Part shown: positions 51,409 through 62,236 of the stretch, in pieces
Layout of the letters: the number at the start of each line of letters is the position of its first letter
Position numbering within the stretch: the first letter of the stretch is position 1
DNA from: Candidatus Poseidoniaceae archaeon
GTDB lineage: Archaea; Thermoplasmatota; Poseidoniia; Poseidoniales; Poseidoniaceae
Length of the DNA stretch: 64,000 nt
Direction: 5' to 3'
Assembly (NCBI GenBank): GCA_028822845.1
Contig: JAPKCS010000005.1
Location: 1 to 64,000 of the forward strand
Program-made: the position numbers and the translations under genes
The notes under the pieces: generated by a model
What the model saw: the letters and a program-made list of their open reading frames with translations, nothing else
What the model was told of the DNA's origin: nothing
The model's database searches: none

Positions 51409-52293
51409 ATGACAGAGGGGGGTTCAGCCAACATGACGACCCGAATTTTCGCCCAAGTCCTGCGCGCAAGTGCGAGTCATAAAGTGGAACAGGAAAGTCA
51501 ACTTCTGCGGCCAAAGGGATACACACTGCCAAGCAATGCAGTTTACCTTGGCGATGTGATGACTGCGCTTCTGGCAAACCTGTCCCAACCCGACACCCCT
51601 CATTTCCCTCAACCACCTGGGTTTAACGAGCAACGGTGGACCTTGACAACTCAAAGCGGCCCGCTCGGCCTTCGGGTAGAATCTCACGCCTACTGGGGCT
51701 TCGGTTTATTCAATTCTGGTTATCTGAACGTCATCGAACTGACTGGACCATACAGCCAACGAATGCGATTAATGTTTGACTTAAAAGCCTCGATAGGGCG
51801 GAATCCTTGGGAGTTTCAACACCGCAATGCTGCTCTGAAATGGCTTGCTAAGAACCACCCAACTTCAACCGTTGAGACCAATGAAGCACATTGGCGAGAA
51901 AGCTTGTCGGCTGCGCAACGGGAGTTTGAAGCTTCGATCGAAGTGATCGAACAACGTTCCAAAATTGTTGAGAAGCGAATGAATGCTGAGAAAAACAGCC
52001 AAGAGTGGGTGTTGGAAAAAGCGCAGGTCGCCTTTACCTCTGCCCAATGTGATCTGGACATCGCCCGCAACGCTCTGGCGGATGAGAACGCTCCGGGATT
52101 GGAACGAGCGCTTGCTCGCGTCGAGGCCGCTCTCATTGAAGCAGATCCGGGCACGGGACTTCTGTCCTCAGACTTTGACGCTTCAGCCCCAGAAGAACTG
52201 CGGCTGAGAACCAAAGCCAATGAAGCACATGCACCTTCTTTTTCTGACTTGGAAATCGTCGACCTCACCAGCCCGGGTGAGGAAGAAGAGTGA
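51409..52293 (+). CDS. Hypothetical protein with central coiled coil
   Basis: 294 aa ORF; alternative ATG at 51433. Confidence 0.65.
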   Translation: MTEGGSANMTTRIFAQVLRASASHKVEQESQLLRPKGYTLPSNAVYLGDVMTALLANLSQPDTPHFPQPPGFNEQRWTLTTQSGPLGLRVESHAYWGFGLFNSGYLNVIELTGPYSQRMRLMFDLKASIGRNPWEFQHRNAALKWLAKNHPTSTVETNEAHWRESLSAAQREFEASIEVIEQRSKIVEKRMNAEKNSQEWVLEKAQVAFTSAQCDLDIARNALADENAPGLERALARVEAALIEADPGTGLLSSDFDASAPEELRLRTKANEAHAPSFSDLEIVDLTSPGEEEE

Positions 52294-52360
52294 TTTTACA
52301 GCGGATTTAGTCGCCGCGTTGCGTTGATAAAGGGGAGCCGTCTCGCAGAGATTGATTCAC

Positions 52361-52552
52361 ATGGCTTCCAAGAAGAAATCCGACGGCAGTGGAATTCAAC
52401 AGGCTGCAGGTCTTATTCGATACTTCGATGAGGAATCTGAAGATGCTTGGAAGATTACACCAGGACAGGTTTACTTTGCCTGCATTGGACTTGCACTCTT
52501 CTTTTACCTCGTTAACCAAGGCGTCGTCGGCGCCATCATGGGCCTCTTCTGA
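52361..52552 (+). CDS. secG: Preprotein translocase Sec61-beta (SecG)
   Basis: AAGLIRYFDEESEDAWKITPGQVYFACIGLALFFYLVNQ, single C-terminal TM. Confidence 0.82.
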   Translation: MASKKKSDGSGIQQAAGLIRYFDEESEDAWKITPGQVYFACIGLALFFYLVNQGVVGAIMGLF

Positions 52553-52566
52553 GCCCCAAAACCGCT

Positions 52567-52935
52567 TCAGAGCGGTTGAATCATAACGATTCGGTGTTCT
52601 TTTATTGCCATGCACTTGGCAACTTTCATTGCAGTTTCCATATCGGTTGTTGCTCCAATGACTTTCTGACCATCCTCTTCGTGAAGAATGAGTTTGTGTG
52701 TAAGATTGTGAAGTGTACCTTCTTCGATTCGTTCAAAAACCCAGTGTTCGTTTTCGATTCGAACCATGGCTGGAATTTCGACCAATGGGCCCATGGCCTC
52801 ACCGATTCGTTCAGTCCGTGTCTTCAGGCCGCGCAGATCCCGCAGTGGACTCCAACTGCGTCGTCGTACGTTCGTTTTGACTCGTTTTTTCTGCTCAACG
52901 CCTTCTCTAAATGCTCGTGCCATTATGGGTCCCAT
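52567..52935 (-). CDS. Hypothetical protein
   Basis: 122-aa ORF, basic N-terminus. Confidence 0.6.
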   Translation of the reverse strand: MGPIMARAFREGVEQKKRVKTNVRRRSWSPLRDLRGLKTRTERIGEAMGPLVEIPAMVRIENEHWVFERIEEGTLHNLTHKLILHEEDGQKVIGATTDMETAMKVAKCMAIKEHRIVMIQPL

Positions 52936-53020
52936 CCCGTGAAATCCTGAGATTCCAGTCGGAAGGCTTCCTCAATTGCTAATAAGAAGCGCGACGGCGA
53001 ACAGGCCCAAGAACCCGTTT

Positions 53021-54394
53021 TCAAGAGGTCGCGTCATTTGCTATTGGTTTGTGCATCAAGAGCCCAATTGTAGCGATGCACAAAGGAGGGAATGCGAAAC
53101 AAATCGCCGCCAAAAGAGCATTGCTGGAAAGCAAAGGCAGCATCAGAGCGGCAAGCGTTGTCACAGTCATTGGAGCGATGATGAACCCTCGAGATGGTGA
53201 CCTGACGTCAGATTCAATCATCCAGGGCACAACCATGGTCCAAGCCAGTCCTAGCCAAACGCCTGGAAGAAGATACACGCCAAGCGGCGTCATGGCCATC
53301 ACAATCATGGGAGTGAACACGCCCATGGCTCGAAGCCACCATGTTTCCGGGCGTGGTGCAGCATCGAACCCAAGCGTCGGCATCAACTGAACAAGAAGCA
53401 TCGACCCAACGACGGCTGTGCTCAACCAGAAGCCATACAGATTGGCCCCTGCCGATTTGCTGAAGACAGGTGTCGTTTGGAGCAATGTGCACACGCTCAC
53501 CACCATGAGGACAGTGACGCATGCGAACGTAGCCAAGAGGGCAAAACTCCGCTGCTCCCCGTGCAAGAGGCGACTCTCGATTTTTCGTGAGGGTTGTAAA
53601 ACAAGCGAGAGCAGGACCGTTGCGTGCAGCACCATCAGCAACACCACGATGTGCGTTGGTGAAGTTGGATCATCAATCCAAGCCTGCCATGCCTCTGGAC
53701 CGCTCGCAATCCACGCCAGGCAAACCACGATCAGAACAACGCATTTGATCGAGGCTTTTTGTGCTAGGTTCGCAAGATCTACATCGATGGAATACACGCT
53801 TGATGCAGCGAATAATTCGCCACCAAACATCACCATGAGGGCGAAGAGCATTGGCAGCATTGCGTTGGAGAGCGATGGCAATCCAGCGATGCTTTGTTCG
53901 GGCAAAGGGCTCGAAGCAGTGTAGGCCTGATCGGGAAACAAGACACGTGCAGCAAGAAGCAAGCACAGGGCACAGTACATCATCATGCGTTGACGAACAG
54001 CGATTGAAGCATCTTCTCCCAGCGCCTTCACAGCCGGAAGACGGTGGGAACAGACTGCAAATGTAGCTGCGGCAAAGGCAGCAATTTCGATGCCACCTTG
54101 GCCGCCGAGCAGGAGGGTGATGCGCTCAAACAACGATGCGCTTTCTGGTAACGATTGAATCACTTCCATGTGAGTGGAATCAGCCAACAGAACCGCCAAT
54201 GCTCGGTGGAGAAACAGCCAAGCGAGCATGAAGGGGGGCGACCATCGAAGCAGAAGTGAGGGGAGGTCGCCTGAACTGCTTTGAACTTCGGAAGCCTTCT
54301 TTTCGATGGAGGCGATGACAATCCAAAGAGTGAGCAGGAGGGCGAGTACGGGGAAAAACCACGGCATGGTGTCTCCCAACATGATTTCGACCAC
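53021..54394 (-). CDS. Polytopic hypothetical membrane protein
   Basis: About a dozen hydrophobic segments. Confidence 0.75.
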   Translation of the reverse strand: MVEIMLGDTMPWFFPVLALLLTLWIVIASIEKKASEVQSSSGDLPSLLLRWSPPFMLAWLFLHRALAVLLADSTHMEVIQSLPESASLFERITLLLGGQGGIEIAAFAAATFAVCSHRLPAVKALGEDASIAVRQRMMMYCALCLLLAARVLFPDQAYTASSPLPEQSIAGLPSLSNAMLPMLFALMVMFGGELFAASSVYSIDVDLANLAQKASIKCVVLIVVCLAWIASGPEAWQAWIDDPTSPTHIVVLLMVLHATVLLSLVLQPSRKIESRLLHGEQRSFALLATFACVTVLMVVSVCTLLQTTPVFSKSAGANLYGFWLSTAVVGSMLLVQLMPTLGFDAAPRPETWWLRAMGVFTPMIVMAMTPLGVYLLPGVWLGLAWTMVVPWMIESDVRSPSRGFIIAPMTVTTLAALMLPLLSSNALLAAICFAFPPLCIATIGLLMHKPIANDATS

Positions 54395-54453
54395 AGGGGT
54401 TCACTCCTTGAGCATGGCGGAAGCAAGATAGTGAGGCGGCCGAACCCCGTTGC

Positions 54454-56238
54454 ATGTCGCGGGGTGAATGGCAAGACCAAGACCTGCTCGCTGTGGCACG
54501 AGATACGCCTCTGGCAAACCTCGCATTGAACCTTGGATTGGACCTCGATGCTTGGTTGGCTTCAGCGACAGAAAGTCTTCCTGAAACCCTCCGCATCACT
54601 CCAAATCGTTATGATCGCTCATGGACGGAAGCAACCCTGCGATCAATCGGCGGCGCTCCGCTCCCTTGGGCGGAAGACGACTTTGCATGGCAGATGCCCT
54701 TTGCTCGAGGCCAAGCGCCAGATGCGCGAGCAAAACACATCCTGGCGCTCATGCATGAATCTGGCCGCATCACGCGGCAAGAAGCAGCGAGCATGCTTCC
54801 TGTCCTCGTTCTCAATCCTTCTTCAGGAGAGTTGGTGCTCGATATGTGCGCAGCGCCCGGTTCCAAAGCGACTCAAATTGCAGAAGCAATTCACCCGGAA
54901 GGCGTTGTTGTCGCCAATGAACCAGTCTCGGGACGGGTCAACATGCTTGTGTCCAACCGCGGTCGTTTGGCCATTTCAAACATGCTCATCAACCAACAAG
55001 ACGGTCGCCATTTGGGGCGAATCCCCCCGCCTGGCTATGATGGAATTGTTGCAGATGTCCCGTGCACAGGTTCGGCAACAACCCGGAAGAACCGCAACGT
55101 GTGGTGGAAATGGTCGCCAAAAAATGGACGAAGCCTGTTCAACCTCCAAGTGGAGATTGCCTTCCGAGGTGCGACATTGTTGCGCCCGGACCACAACCTT
55201 GTCTATTCGACATGCAGCATGGACCCGTGTGAAAACGAAGCTGTTGTCGCTGAACTTCTAAGGCGAGCTCCATGGCTCGAACTTGTGCCAATCGACCGGG
55301 CCAACCTCGAGGGTTTGGTGCTTCACAATGGATTGAGTCAATGGGATATCCTTGACGAAGAAGGCCGACCTTGCGTCGGTCTCAAAGCCCTTGAAGTCCC
55401 TTCAATCCACGCCTCTCATTTTGCTCCAAAGCAACGCTGTTCAATGGCCGAGGCCCTCGGTATCGAAGTCGATGAAGCCTTAGAAACCACCATCGAAGCG
55501 ACGTTGCCCCACTGCCTACGCCTGTACCATCACGACAATGACACGGGTGGATTTTTCGTAGCCCAGTTGAGGCATAAACCCGAATCAACCCCCGGGAACG
55601 TCGCTCGAACCTTTGTTCCAAAGCGCTATCAAAATCCTGAATCTGGCTGGGTGCCAATGGTGCTCGATCAACCACGCCCCAACCGCCATTCGATCTACCC
55701 CGCTCCGCAGCCGATCGTCGAAGAGGTTCAGGAACGCTACGGGCTCAACGACAGCGATTGGTCATGGTGGCACCGTGGAAAACGTTTGAACATCGCACCG
55801 AAATTAGTCGAAGAGCGAATTTTCAGCCGCCAGTGCCCGAACAAAAAAGGAAACTTGTGGCCAGGAGGCACCTTCCATCCGCTGAAACTCATCCACGTCG
55901 GTCTGCCAGCATTCACTCAGAAGCGAAAGATCTGGCGTTCACGCCAAGAGTCGGTTCCAGCGTTGCGTCACCTTATCACCGCCTCAACACCCGCCATTTC
56001 TCCAGAAACACTCGAACGAATGCTTCGCGGCTGGGCACCGCTCATGGAAGATTACGCAGAAGCCTTTGGATCGATTGAGGAAGAAGGGCCAGTTCTGCTG
56101 TCGTGCGCTTTACCATGCGGTGAAGCACTGGTCTCAGGATGGGTTGGAGCCCGTCTCACGCTGATGATCGACCGAGTCGGACGAGATGTCTTACGAATGA
56201 AACTCGGTATGCCGACAGAAGCTGACGAGGAAGAATGA
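54454..56238 (+). CDS. RNA m5C methyltransferase (NSUN/RsmB family)
   Basis: LDMCAAPGSKATQIAE, DVPCTGSATTRKN, YSTCSMDPCENEAVV. Confidence 0.92.
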   Translation: MSRGEWQDQDLLAVARDTPLANLALNLGLDLDAWLASATESLPETLRITPNRYDRSWTEATLRSIGGAPLPWAEDDFAWQMPFARGQAPDARAKHILALMHESGRITRQEAASMLPVLVLNPSSGELVLDMCAAPGSKATQIAEAIHPEGVVVANEPVSGRVNMLVSNRGRLAISNMLINQQDGRHLGRIPPPGYDGIVADVPCTGSATTRKNRNVWWKWSPKNGRSLFNLQVEIAFRGATLLRPDHNLVYSTCSMDPCENEAVVAELLRRAPWLELVPIDRANLEGLVLHNGLSQWDILDEEGRPCVGLKALEVPSIHASHFAPKQRCSMAEALGIEVDEALETTIEATLPHCLRLYHHDNDTGGFFVAQLRHKPESTPGNVARTFVPKRYQNPESGWVPMVLDQPRPNRHSIYPAPQPIVEEVQERYGLNDSDWSWWHRGKRLNIAPKLVEERIFSRQCPNKKGNLWPGGTFHPLKLIHVGLPAFTQKRKIWRSRQESVPALRHLITASTPAISPETLERMLRGWAPLMEDYAEAFGSIEEEGPVLLSCALPCGEALVSGWVGARLTLMIDRVGRDVLRMKLGMPTEADEEE

Positions 56239-56247
56239 GGTTTTGCT

Positions 56248-57447
56248 ATGCGTGGCGTCTTGTTTTTGATCACATTTGTTGCGCTTCTCACCTCATGTGC
56301 AGCACCTCTGGCGCTGGCAGCAGAAGATTCACTAAGCACCGTTTCCAAGTCGATTCCTGCGCCTGAGGCTCAAAGCCAGATGCTCATTGAATCGTTTTTG
56401 CAGGACAACGGCGACGCCCCAATTGGCGCTGATGAAGGCGAAGGTATTCGCTTGTCGTGGTGGTCATGGAGCGATGAAACCGGATCGGATTGGCCAGACG
56501 ATGATGCCAAAGCTCGCTACGGCCAACTCGGGTTGGTCGGAGAACCAAAAACGGTGTACAATGGGCAGCCAGAGGCGTCCACGGCACGCAGTCTTCAACT
56601 CGAACAACCCTTGCTCGACCTTCAAGGCCAGATTGAATTGGTGCGCGACGAATCAGGAGGCATCGGCATTTCGCTGCCCGTTGCATTCACACCCAATGTC
56701 AACTTAAGCGACTCAACGGTGTTATCCATTTTCATCAGTGAAGACCGGGCTGTGGATCAGCACGGTCGTGTAGCCCACCACCTTGTTCGAGACATGATGC
56801 CTCAAGTTGGGTTTTCAATCCAAGCAAACAACACCACTGAAACAACGTGGACCGTTCCTTCCACGCATCTGCTTGCGGCAGGCATTGATTTCGATGAACA
56901 ACCCCACGGGTGGCACATCACCCTCGCGTTCTTCGGAGGGGTTGAAGGCGAAGAGGAAGAGCGCTTGATCAGCCTCCATCACACCTCGATGCCAACCTCG
57001 TGGGATGGCGTTTCTGCTGGTGATTTCTTCCTTCCGGGCTTTCTTTTGCTGCTTTGTGTGGTCATTGCTTCAGGGGCCGTCATGGGTTCATTCAAGCGGG
57101 AAAAAGGCATGCCGAAAATCGATGCACAGTGGACATCTTCTGACCCTCCATTGCTGCAATTTAGGATCCTCGCTGGTAGCCAACAAGTGACGCTCAATGG
57201 GTGCGCATGCATCGAGCCATGGGCGATTCGAGGCGGCTTCAAACGGGTCAAGATTTCAGCCGAGCACCATCACGAGTTCACCATTCGTTTCAAACGGGTC
57301 GAACCTCAAGATTGCCATCTTTCATTGAATGTGGAAGTGGATGAGTTGGGGTCATGGACGCAGTACCTTCGCCTTCCATCATCCCGCGATGGAGTCCGAA
57401 GCGTTGAAGACGATGGGCATGAAGCAACAGTCGGTGATGAAGTATGA
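56248..57447 (+). CDS. Secreted/membrane hypothetical protein
   Basis: Signal peptide and TM FFLPGFLLLLCVVIASGAVMG. Confidence 0.7.
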   Translation: MRGVLFLITFVALLTSCAAPLALAAEDSLSTVSKSIPAPEAQSQMLIESFLQDNGDAPIGADEGEGIRLSWWSWSDETGSDWPDDDAKARYGQLGLVGEPKTVYNGQPEASTARSLQLEQPLLDLQGQIELVRDESGGIGISLPVAFTPNVNLSDSTVLSIFISEDRAVDQHGRVAHHLVRDMMPQVGFSIQANNTTETTWTVPSTHLLAAGIDFDEQPHGWHITLAFFGGVEGEEEERLISLHHTSMPTSWDGVSAGDFFLPGFLLLLCVVIASGAVMGSFKREKGMPKIDAQWTSSDPPLLQFRILAGSQQVTLNGCACIEPWAIRGGFKRVKISAEHHHEFTIRFKRVEPQDCHLSLNVEVDELGSWTQYLRLPSSRDGVRSVEDDGHEATVGDEV

Positions 57448-57899
57448 ACCTCGATGAGACCGACCGAGCCATCCTCGAAGTGTTGCTTGAGGACGCACGC
57501 ACCAGCCAACGTGCGCTCGCACGAAAAGTTGGCATCGCACAAGGCACCGTTCTCAACCGTCTTCGACGCCTCGAAGAAATGGGTGTCATCAAAGGGTACA
57601 GCGTGATGCTGGACCCCGGTGCAGTAGGATGGTCGATGACCATCATGGCTGGTTTACGAATCATGAAGGGTCAGATGATCGATGTCCAGACTCAAATCGC
57701 TGCCGACCCGCGCGTCTTTGCCGTTTACGATGTCACTGGCGATTGGGATTCGATGGTGCTGGCGCGCGTTAAGGACCGCGCTGATTTGGATGACTTGACC
57801 AAGACGGTGTTCACCCTTGACGGCGTCACTCGTTCCTACACCCACGTCGTTTTGAACACGGTGAAAGAAGACGGACTGCCTCGCCCTGTGTCGGAATGA
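57444..57899 (+). CDS. Lrp/AsnC family transcriptional regulator
   Basis: LDETDRAILEVLLEDARTSQRALARKVGIAQGTVLNRLRRLEEMGVIKGY. Confidence 0.93.
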   Translation: MNLDETDRAILEVLLEDARTSQRALARKVGIAQGTVLNRLRRLEEMGVIKGYSVMLDPGAVGWSMTIMAGLRIMKGQMIDVQTQIAADPRVFAVYDVTGDWDSMVLARVKDRADLDDLTKTVFTLDGVTRSYTHVVLNTVKEDGLPRPVSE

Positions 57900-57909
57900 A
57901 GCAGAAGTT

Positions 57910-58401
57910 CTACTTCGAGTTGTGATCATCGTATTCATCGATGAATGGTAGCAATTCATAGGCCATGCTTTTGAGCGATTCAACCACCCTTGTTTCCGGT
58001 TTAAGCGACTTCATCAGCACCGTACGAGCCTCTTCGGAGATCTTGACATCCATGCTTTCTAAGCGTCTGCGGAGTTCAGACTGAAGGCGTCCACCCGTGC
58101 GGTCCCAATCCATCAATATGCACAGGGACGGGCCGTTGTCAGCGGTGCGGCGAACGCCGTAAGTTTCGTACAAATAGGCGACGAGCCGCTCGATTGGCCA
58201 GCCGCGATTCAGCATTTCAATCGGCCCTGAAAAACCAAGCGCTGTGAGTGCCATTTTGTCTCGTTTCCCTTCGACAAGGATTGGCCAATCAAGCGTTCGA
58301 TTCAACATGCGTGCATTGGCCAACGCTTCACCAGCGAGGCGAAACCGCAGAGCTGCATCGCCCGAACCAAGCGGTGAGCGATGCTTCGAATCTCGGGTCA
58401 T
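57910..58401 (-). CDS. Toprim domain protein (UPF0292-like)
   Basis: PILVEGKRDKMALTALGF; LCILMDWDRTGGRLQSELRRRLE. Confidence 0.8.
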   Translation of the reverse strand: MTRDSKHRSPLGSGDAALRFRLAGEALANARMLNRTLDWPILVEGKRDKMALTALGFSGPIEMLNRGWPIERLVAYLYETYGVRRTADNGPSLCILMDWDRTGGRLQSELRRRLESMDVKISEEARTVLMKSLKPETRVVESLKSMAYELLPFIDEYDDHNSK

Positions 58402-58718
58402 CGATCCTCCATGGCGTGCTCAAGGGCAGTGAGTATGGTGGCGCATTCGCTGGCCTCAATTCGCACGGTTTTCTTCCTCGATGTAAGTCCATTCGTGATG
58501 CTGAGCGACGCCTTTGGCACCTTCAAGGTCCGACTTAGAAAGGCCAAAACCGCTTGGTTTGCCTGACTTTTTTGAGCAGGTTCAACCACCGCTATGCCGA
58601 GGCGAGACCGCCAAGGGTTGACTTCGAGCAATCGCTCAGTGTGGGCTCCAGGCTGAACTTCAACCGACAACAAGACCGCTCCGTCAAGCGTTGCTTGGAG
58701 GCAGGAATGCGTTGCCAT
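58398..58718 (-). CDS. DUF167/YggU family protein
   Basis: LSVEVQPGAHTERLLEVNPWRSRLGIAVVEPAQKSQANQAVLAFLSRTLKV. Confidence 0.8.
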   Translation of the reverse strand: MATHSCLQATLDGAVLLSVEVQPGAHTERLLEVNPWRSRLGIAVVEPAQKSQANQAVLAFLSRTLKVPKASLSITNGLTSRKKTVRIEASECATILTALEHAMEDR

Positions 58719-58916
58719 GGCGTTCCATCCGGCCCGCCGTTTATCAACCTGACACGATGAAGTTGGCATCATAAAAGGAACCTAAAAAGCCACAAAAAGG
58801 CCCTAAAACGGGGTGGCTGAAACGCGCGACTCAAGCGGTGAAAGACAATGATGACGAAGGTGGGCTCGACAAGGGTTTAAGTCCGGTCCCATCGGCCATG
58901 AGTTTGAGGATATACT

Positions 58917-59906
58917 ATGCCTGCTGAAGACACTGTTTTCAACGTCTTGTATGACAAGTTCATGTTTTGGAGTATCGTCGTGGGGATTTTCACCTTCGGC
59001 TGGATGTTCATCGCTATGCTGCGCTACCGCGACGGTGTCGAGCCCGTGGAGAACATGGACAAGTACCACATCGAGGTGGGGTCGTTTCCTGTCGACTCTC
59101 ACAACACAAAACTCGAAGTTTTGTTTTACGTGCTTCCAACCGTCATTGTCGTTTGGTTGACCATGATGGCCCTTGCTTCAAACACAGCGGTCTGGAGCGT
59201 CGATGAAAATGAACCAACCTACAACATCGACATCGTAGGCAAGCAGTGGTTCTGGGAATTCCATTACACAGAAGCCTTGACGTGGGAAGATCCGGGAACG
59301 GGCATCGACGTTGACTGGCAAGGCAACATGCTCATGGTCCATGCGCAAAACACCACTGGGGTCAATGTCACGGTGGCGATTGACGGCGTGGAAACCGATT
59401 ACCAACTCAACGCTTCAACGGGCATGTTTGCCCTTTCAGGCGTCATGTTTGACGTGGAACTTCATTCGAAGGTCACCGTCGTTGATGCTGATGAAAACCT
59501 GCTCCACACATGGGAACACCTGCCAGTTGGAACAATCCTCTCAAGCGCCGGCGGTCAACACCTGATTTTGCCCTGTGACAAGATCAGCATCCTTTCCCTT
59601 CACTCCCGCCCATCCGATGCTTCGAACCCGAACTACGTCGGTGTCCAGCACTCCTTCTGGCTCCCTGAATGGGGCGTCAAAGAAGACTTGGTCCCTGGAC
59701 TTGAAGCTGGTACAGTGATGTACGCTCAACCTGATGACTTGGGCACCTTCCCAATCCGATGTGCCGAATACTGTGGCATGGATCACTCCAAGATGCAAGG
59801 GAACGTCGACATCGTCGCAACTGAAGGCGAGACATGTGAAAAAGACACCGGGGTCAAGAAGCAATCCTCCCAAGACGGAGAAGCAGCAAACGGAGGTGGG
59901 TATTGA
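58917..59906 (+). CDS. coxB: Cytochrome c oxidase subunit II
   Basis: VQHSFWLPEWGVKEDLVPG and CuA CAEYCGMDHSKM. Confidence 0.95.
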   Translation: MPAEDTVFNVLYDKFMFWSIVVGIFTFGWMFIAMLRYRDGVEPVENMDKYHIEVGSFPVDSHNTKLEVLFYVLPTVIVVWLTMMALASNTAVWSVDENEPTYNIDIVGKQWFWEFHYTEALTWEDPGTGIDVDWQGNMLMVHAQNTTGVNVTVAIDGVETDYQLNASTGMFALSGVMFDVELHSKVTVVDADENLLHTWEHLPVGTILSSAGGQHLILPCDKISILSLHSRPSDASNPNYVGVQHSFWLPEWGVKEDLVPGLEAGTVMYAQPDDLGTFPIRCAEYCGMDHSKMQGNVDIVATEGETCEKDTGVKKQSSQDGEAANGGGY

Positions 59907-62236
59907 TGCGAACACGTGCACTCACACTCGTCGCCCTCATGCTCCTCATGCTTGCAGCCGCACCTCAATTTGAGGCAATGCCCACAGGTATTGGCTCAGC
60001 AGGTGACAACGGATGTACATGCCACGGTGGCGCATCAGCGGACACCTCGGTCATTGTCGAAGGACTCCCTGACAGTTTCAACGCCAGCGAGACCTACCCG
60101 TTCACCGTGACCGTCGTCAATGACGTCATGGAACTTCACAATGGTGGCAGCACCGAAGGAGCAGATCCGTGGAACGGTCACGCAGGCGGATTCCGAATCC
60201 TCACAACCTCAGGCATGGTCTCAACGGTCAATGAATCGTTAAGCCATGACATGGACGGCGGACTTACCCATACGGCTGATGCCAACGGTGTTCGCACCTG
60301 GGACTTTGAATGGGTCGCTCCAGGCGATGACGGCAAGGTCGTCGAAATCACCGTGTACGGCAACGCAGTCAACGGCGGCGCTGGACCTGGTGGCGATTAC
60401 TGGAACCAAGCAGACTTTTTCATTCCCGGTGCCAACGCTGGTGATATTGCACCAAGCGCTCGTGCTCTTGTTGTGCTGATTACCGCAATTGGCCTTGCTC
60501 TGGGCCTTGTTTTGCTCGGCGTTTTGTATGTGTTTTACGCACGCTCCCCGTCCACGTTCACCATCGAGCATTTCTGGTCGTACCTCAAGCCATGGCTCAC
60601 CACCACCGATCACAAGCAAGTTGGTATTCTCTACTTCTTGTATGGATTCACCTTCTTCTTGGTTGGTGGCGTGCTTGCCTTGCTGTTCCGTATCCAGCTG
60701 GCGCTGCCTGAGAACACCTTCCTCACCGAAACAGAATACAACTCCTTCTTCACCCTGCACGGCACAACCATGATTTTCTTGGCAGCCATGCCAATGATTG
60801 CTGGTTTCATGAACTATGTTCTTCCGCTCCAAATCGGTGCGAAGGATCTGGCATTCCCCCGCATCAACGCAATGGGTCTGTGGCTTCTTGTCTTCTCGAG
60901 CCCTCTGATCTACGCTGGAATCTGGTCTGGTGAGGGTGCTGACATCACATGGGTGATGTACCCTCCTTACTCCTCACTGACCGAATCAAACCTCGGTGCT
61001 GAACTGGCTCAATACGGTTCAAACATCGGTACAACAGCGTTCATCTCTGGAATCCTGATGCTCGGCGCCTCCTCGACGCTTGGTGGTGTCAACTTCATCA
61101 CCACCGTGTTCACAATGCGCGCCCCAGGTGTCGGCTTCATGAAGATGCCATTGTTCGCTTGGTCTGTCTTCGTCAGCGTCTTCATGCTCTACATGTCGCT
61201 GCCTGCCTTCATCATCGGTGTTGCTTTCTTGCTCTTCGACCACACGCTTGGAACCGTGTTCTTCACCGCAGGTGGGGACAGTTTACTGTTCCAACACCTG
61301 TTCTGGTTCTTCGGCCATCCTGAAGTCTACGTCGTCGTTGTGCCAGCGTTCGGTATCGTTTCAGAAGTGCTTGCAACCAGCGCCCGAAGATCGATCTTTG
61401 GTTACAAGTCAATGGTCTTCGCAATGGCTGGAATCGGTGTTGTTGGCTTCATCGTTTGGGGCCACCACATGCTGACTTCTGGAATGGATCCATTCTGGCG
61501 AGCAGCGTTCATGATCACCACGATGGCTGTTGCGATTCCGACAGGAGCAAAGGTGTTCAACTGGTTGGCAACCATCTGGGGCGGTAGCCTCGTCATGCGA
61601 ACCCACACCCTGTGGTCGCTTGGGTTCCTTGTCACCTTCACCCTTGGTGGCATCTCTGGTATGTTCTTCCCAGTGGCAGGTCTCGACGTCCACTTCCACG
61701 ATTCATACTTCGTTGTCGCTCACTTCCACTATGTGTTCATCGGCGGTACTGTCTTCGCATTGTTCTCCGGTGTCTACTACTGGTACCCCAAGGCAACAGG
61801 TCGAAAGCTCAACGAAACGCTTGGACTCTGGCACTTCTTGATTGGCTTTGCTTCCTACAACGCAACCTTCTGGCCCATGCACGCTCTTGGGATCATGGGT
61901 ATGCCTCGCCGAACCCACAGTTACACGACTGAAAGCGGATTTGCCGAGTACAACATGGCCATCAGCACATTCTCCTTCATCTTTGGATTAAGCCAACTCC
62001 TGTTGGTTTGGAACATCATCCGTTCCAACCGCCACGGAGAACCTGCAGGAAACGATCCATGGGGCGGCTGGTCCCTTGAATGGATGACCACATCGCCACC
62101 TCCAACACCTTCCTTCCATGACATCCCAACACAGGGAGACATGAACGAACTCTATGGCCACCACGGCACAGGCCAAAAGAAGGAAAGCCCGCTGAAGAAG
62201 TTGGCAACACCACTTGCAAAGGGGGTCGAAGAATGA
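59903..62236 (+). CDS. coxA: Cytochrome c oxidase subunit I with N-terminal signal peptide + CxCH secreted domain
   Basis: TTTDHKQVGILYF, WFFGHPEVYVVVVPAFG, HDSYFVVAHFHYVFIGG; N-terminus GDNGCTCHGGASAD. Confidence 0.95.
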   Translation: MMRTRALTLVALMLLMLAAAPQFEAMPTGIGSAGDNGCTCHGGASADTSVIVEGLPDSFNASETYPFTVTVVNDVMELHNGGSTEGADPWNGHAGGFRILTTSGMVSTVNESLSHDMDGGLTHTADANGVRTWDFEWVAPGDDGKVVEITVYGNAVNGGAGPGGDYWNQADFFIPGANAGDIAPSARALVVLITAIGLALGLVLLGVLYVFYARSPSTFTIEHFWSYLKPWLTTTDHKQVGILYFLYGFTFFLVGGVLALLFRIQLALPENTFLTETEYNSFFTLHGTTMIFLAAMPMIAGFMNYVLPLQIGAKDLAFPRINAMGLWLLVFSSPLIYAGIWSGEGADITWVMYPPYSSLTESNLGAELAQYGSNIGTTAFISGILMLGASSTLGGVNFITTVFTMRAPGVGFMKMPLFAWSVFVSVFMLYMSLPAFIIGVAFLLFDHTLGTVFFTAGGDSLLFQHLFWFFGHPEVYVVVVPAFGIVSEVLATSARRSIFGYKSMVFAMAGIGVVGFIVWGHHMLTSGMDPFWRAAFMITTMAVAIPTGAKVFNWLATIWGGSLVMRTHTLWSLGFLVTFTLGGISGMFFPVAGLDVHFHDSYFVVAHFHYVFIGGTVFALFSGVYYWYPKATGRKLNETLGLWHFLIGFASYNATFWPMHALGIMGMPRRTHSYTTESGFAEYNMAISTFSFIFGLSQLLLVWNIIRSNRHGEPAGNDPWGGWSLEWMTTSPPPTPSFHDIPTQGDMNELYGHHGTGQKKESPLKKLATPLAKGVEE

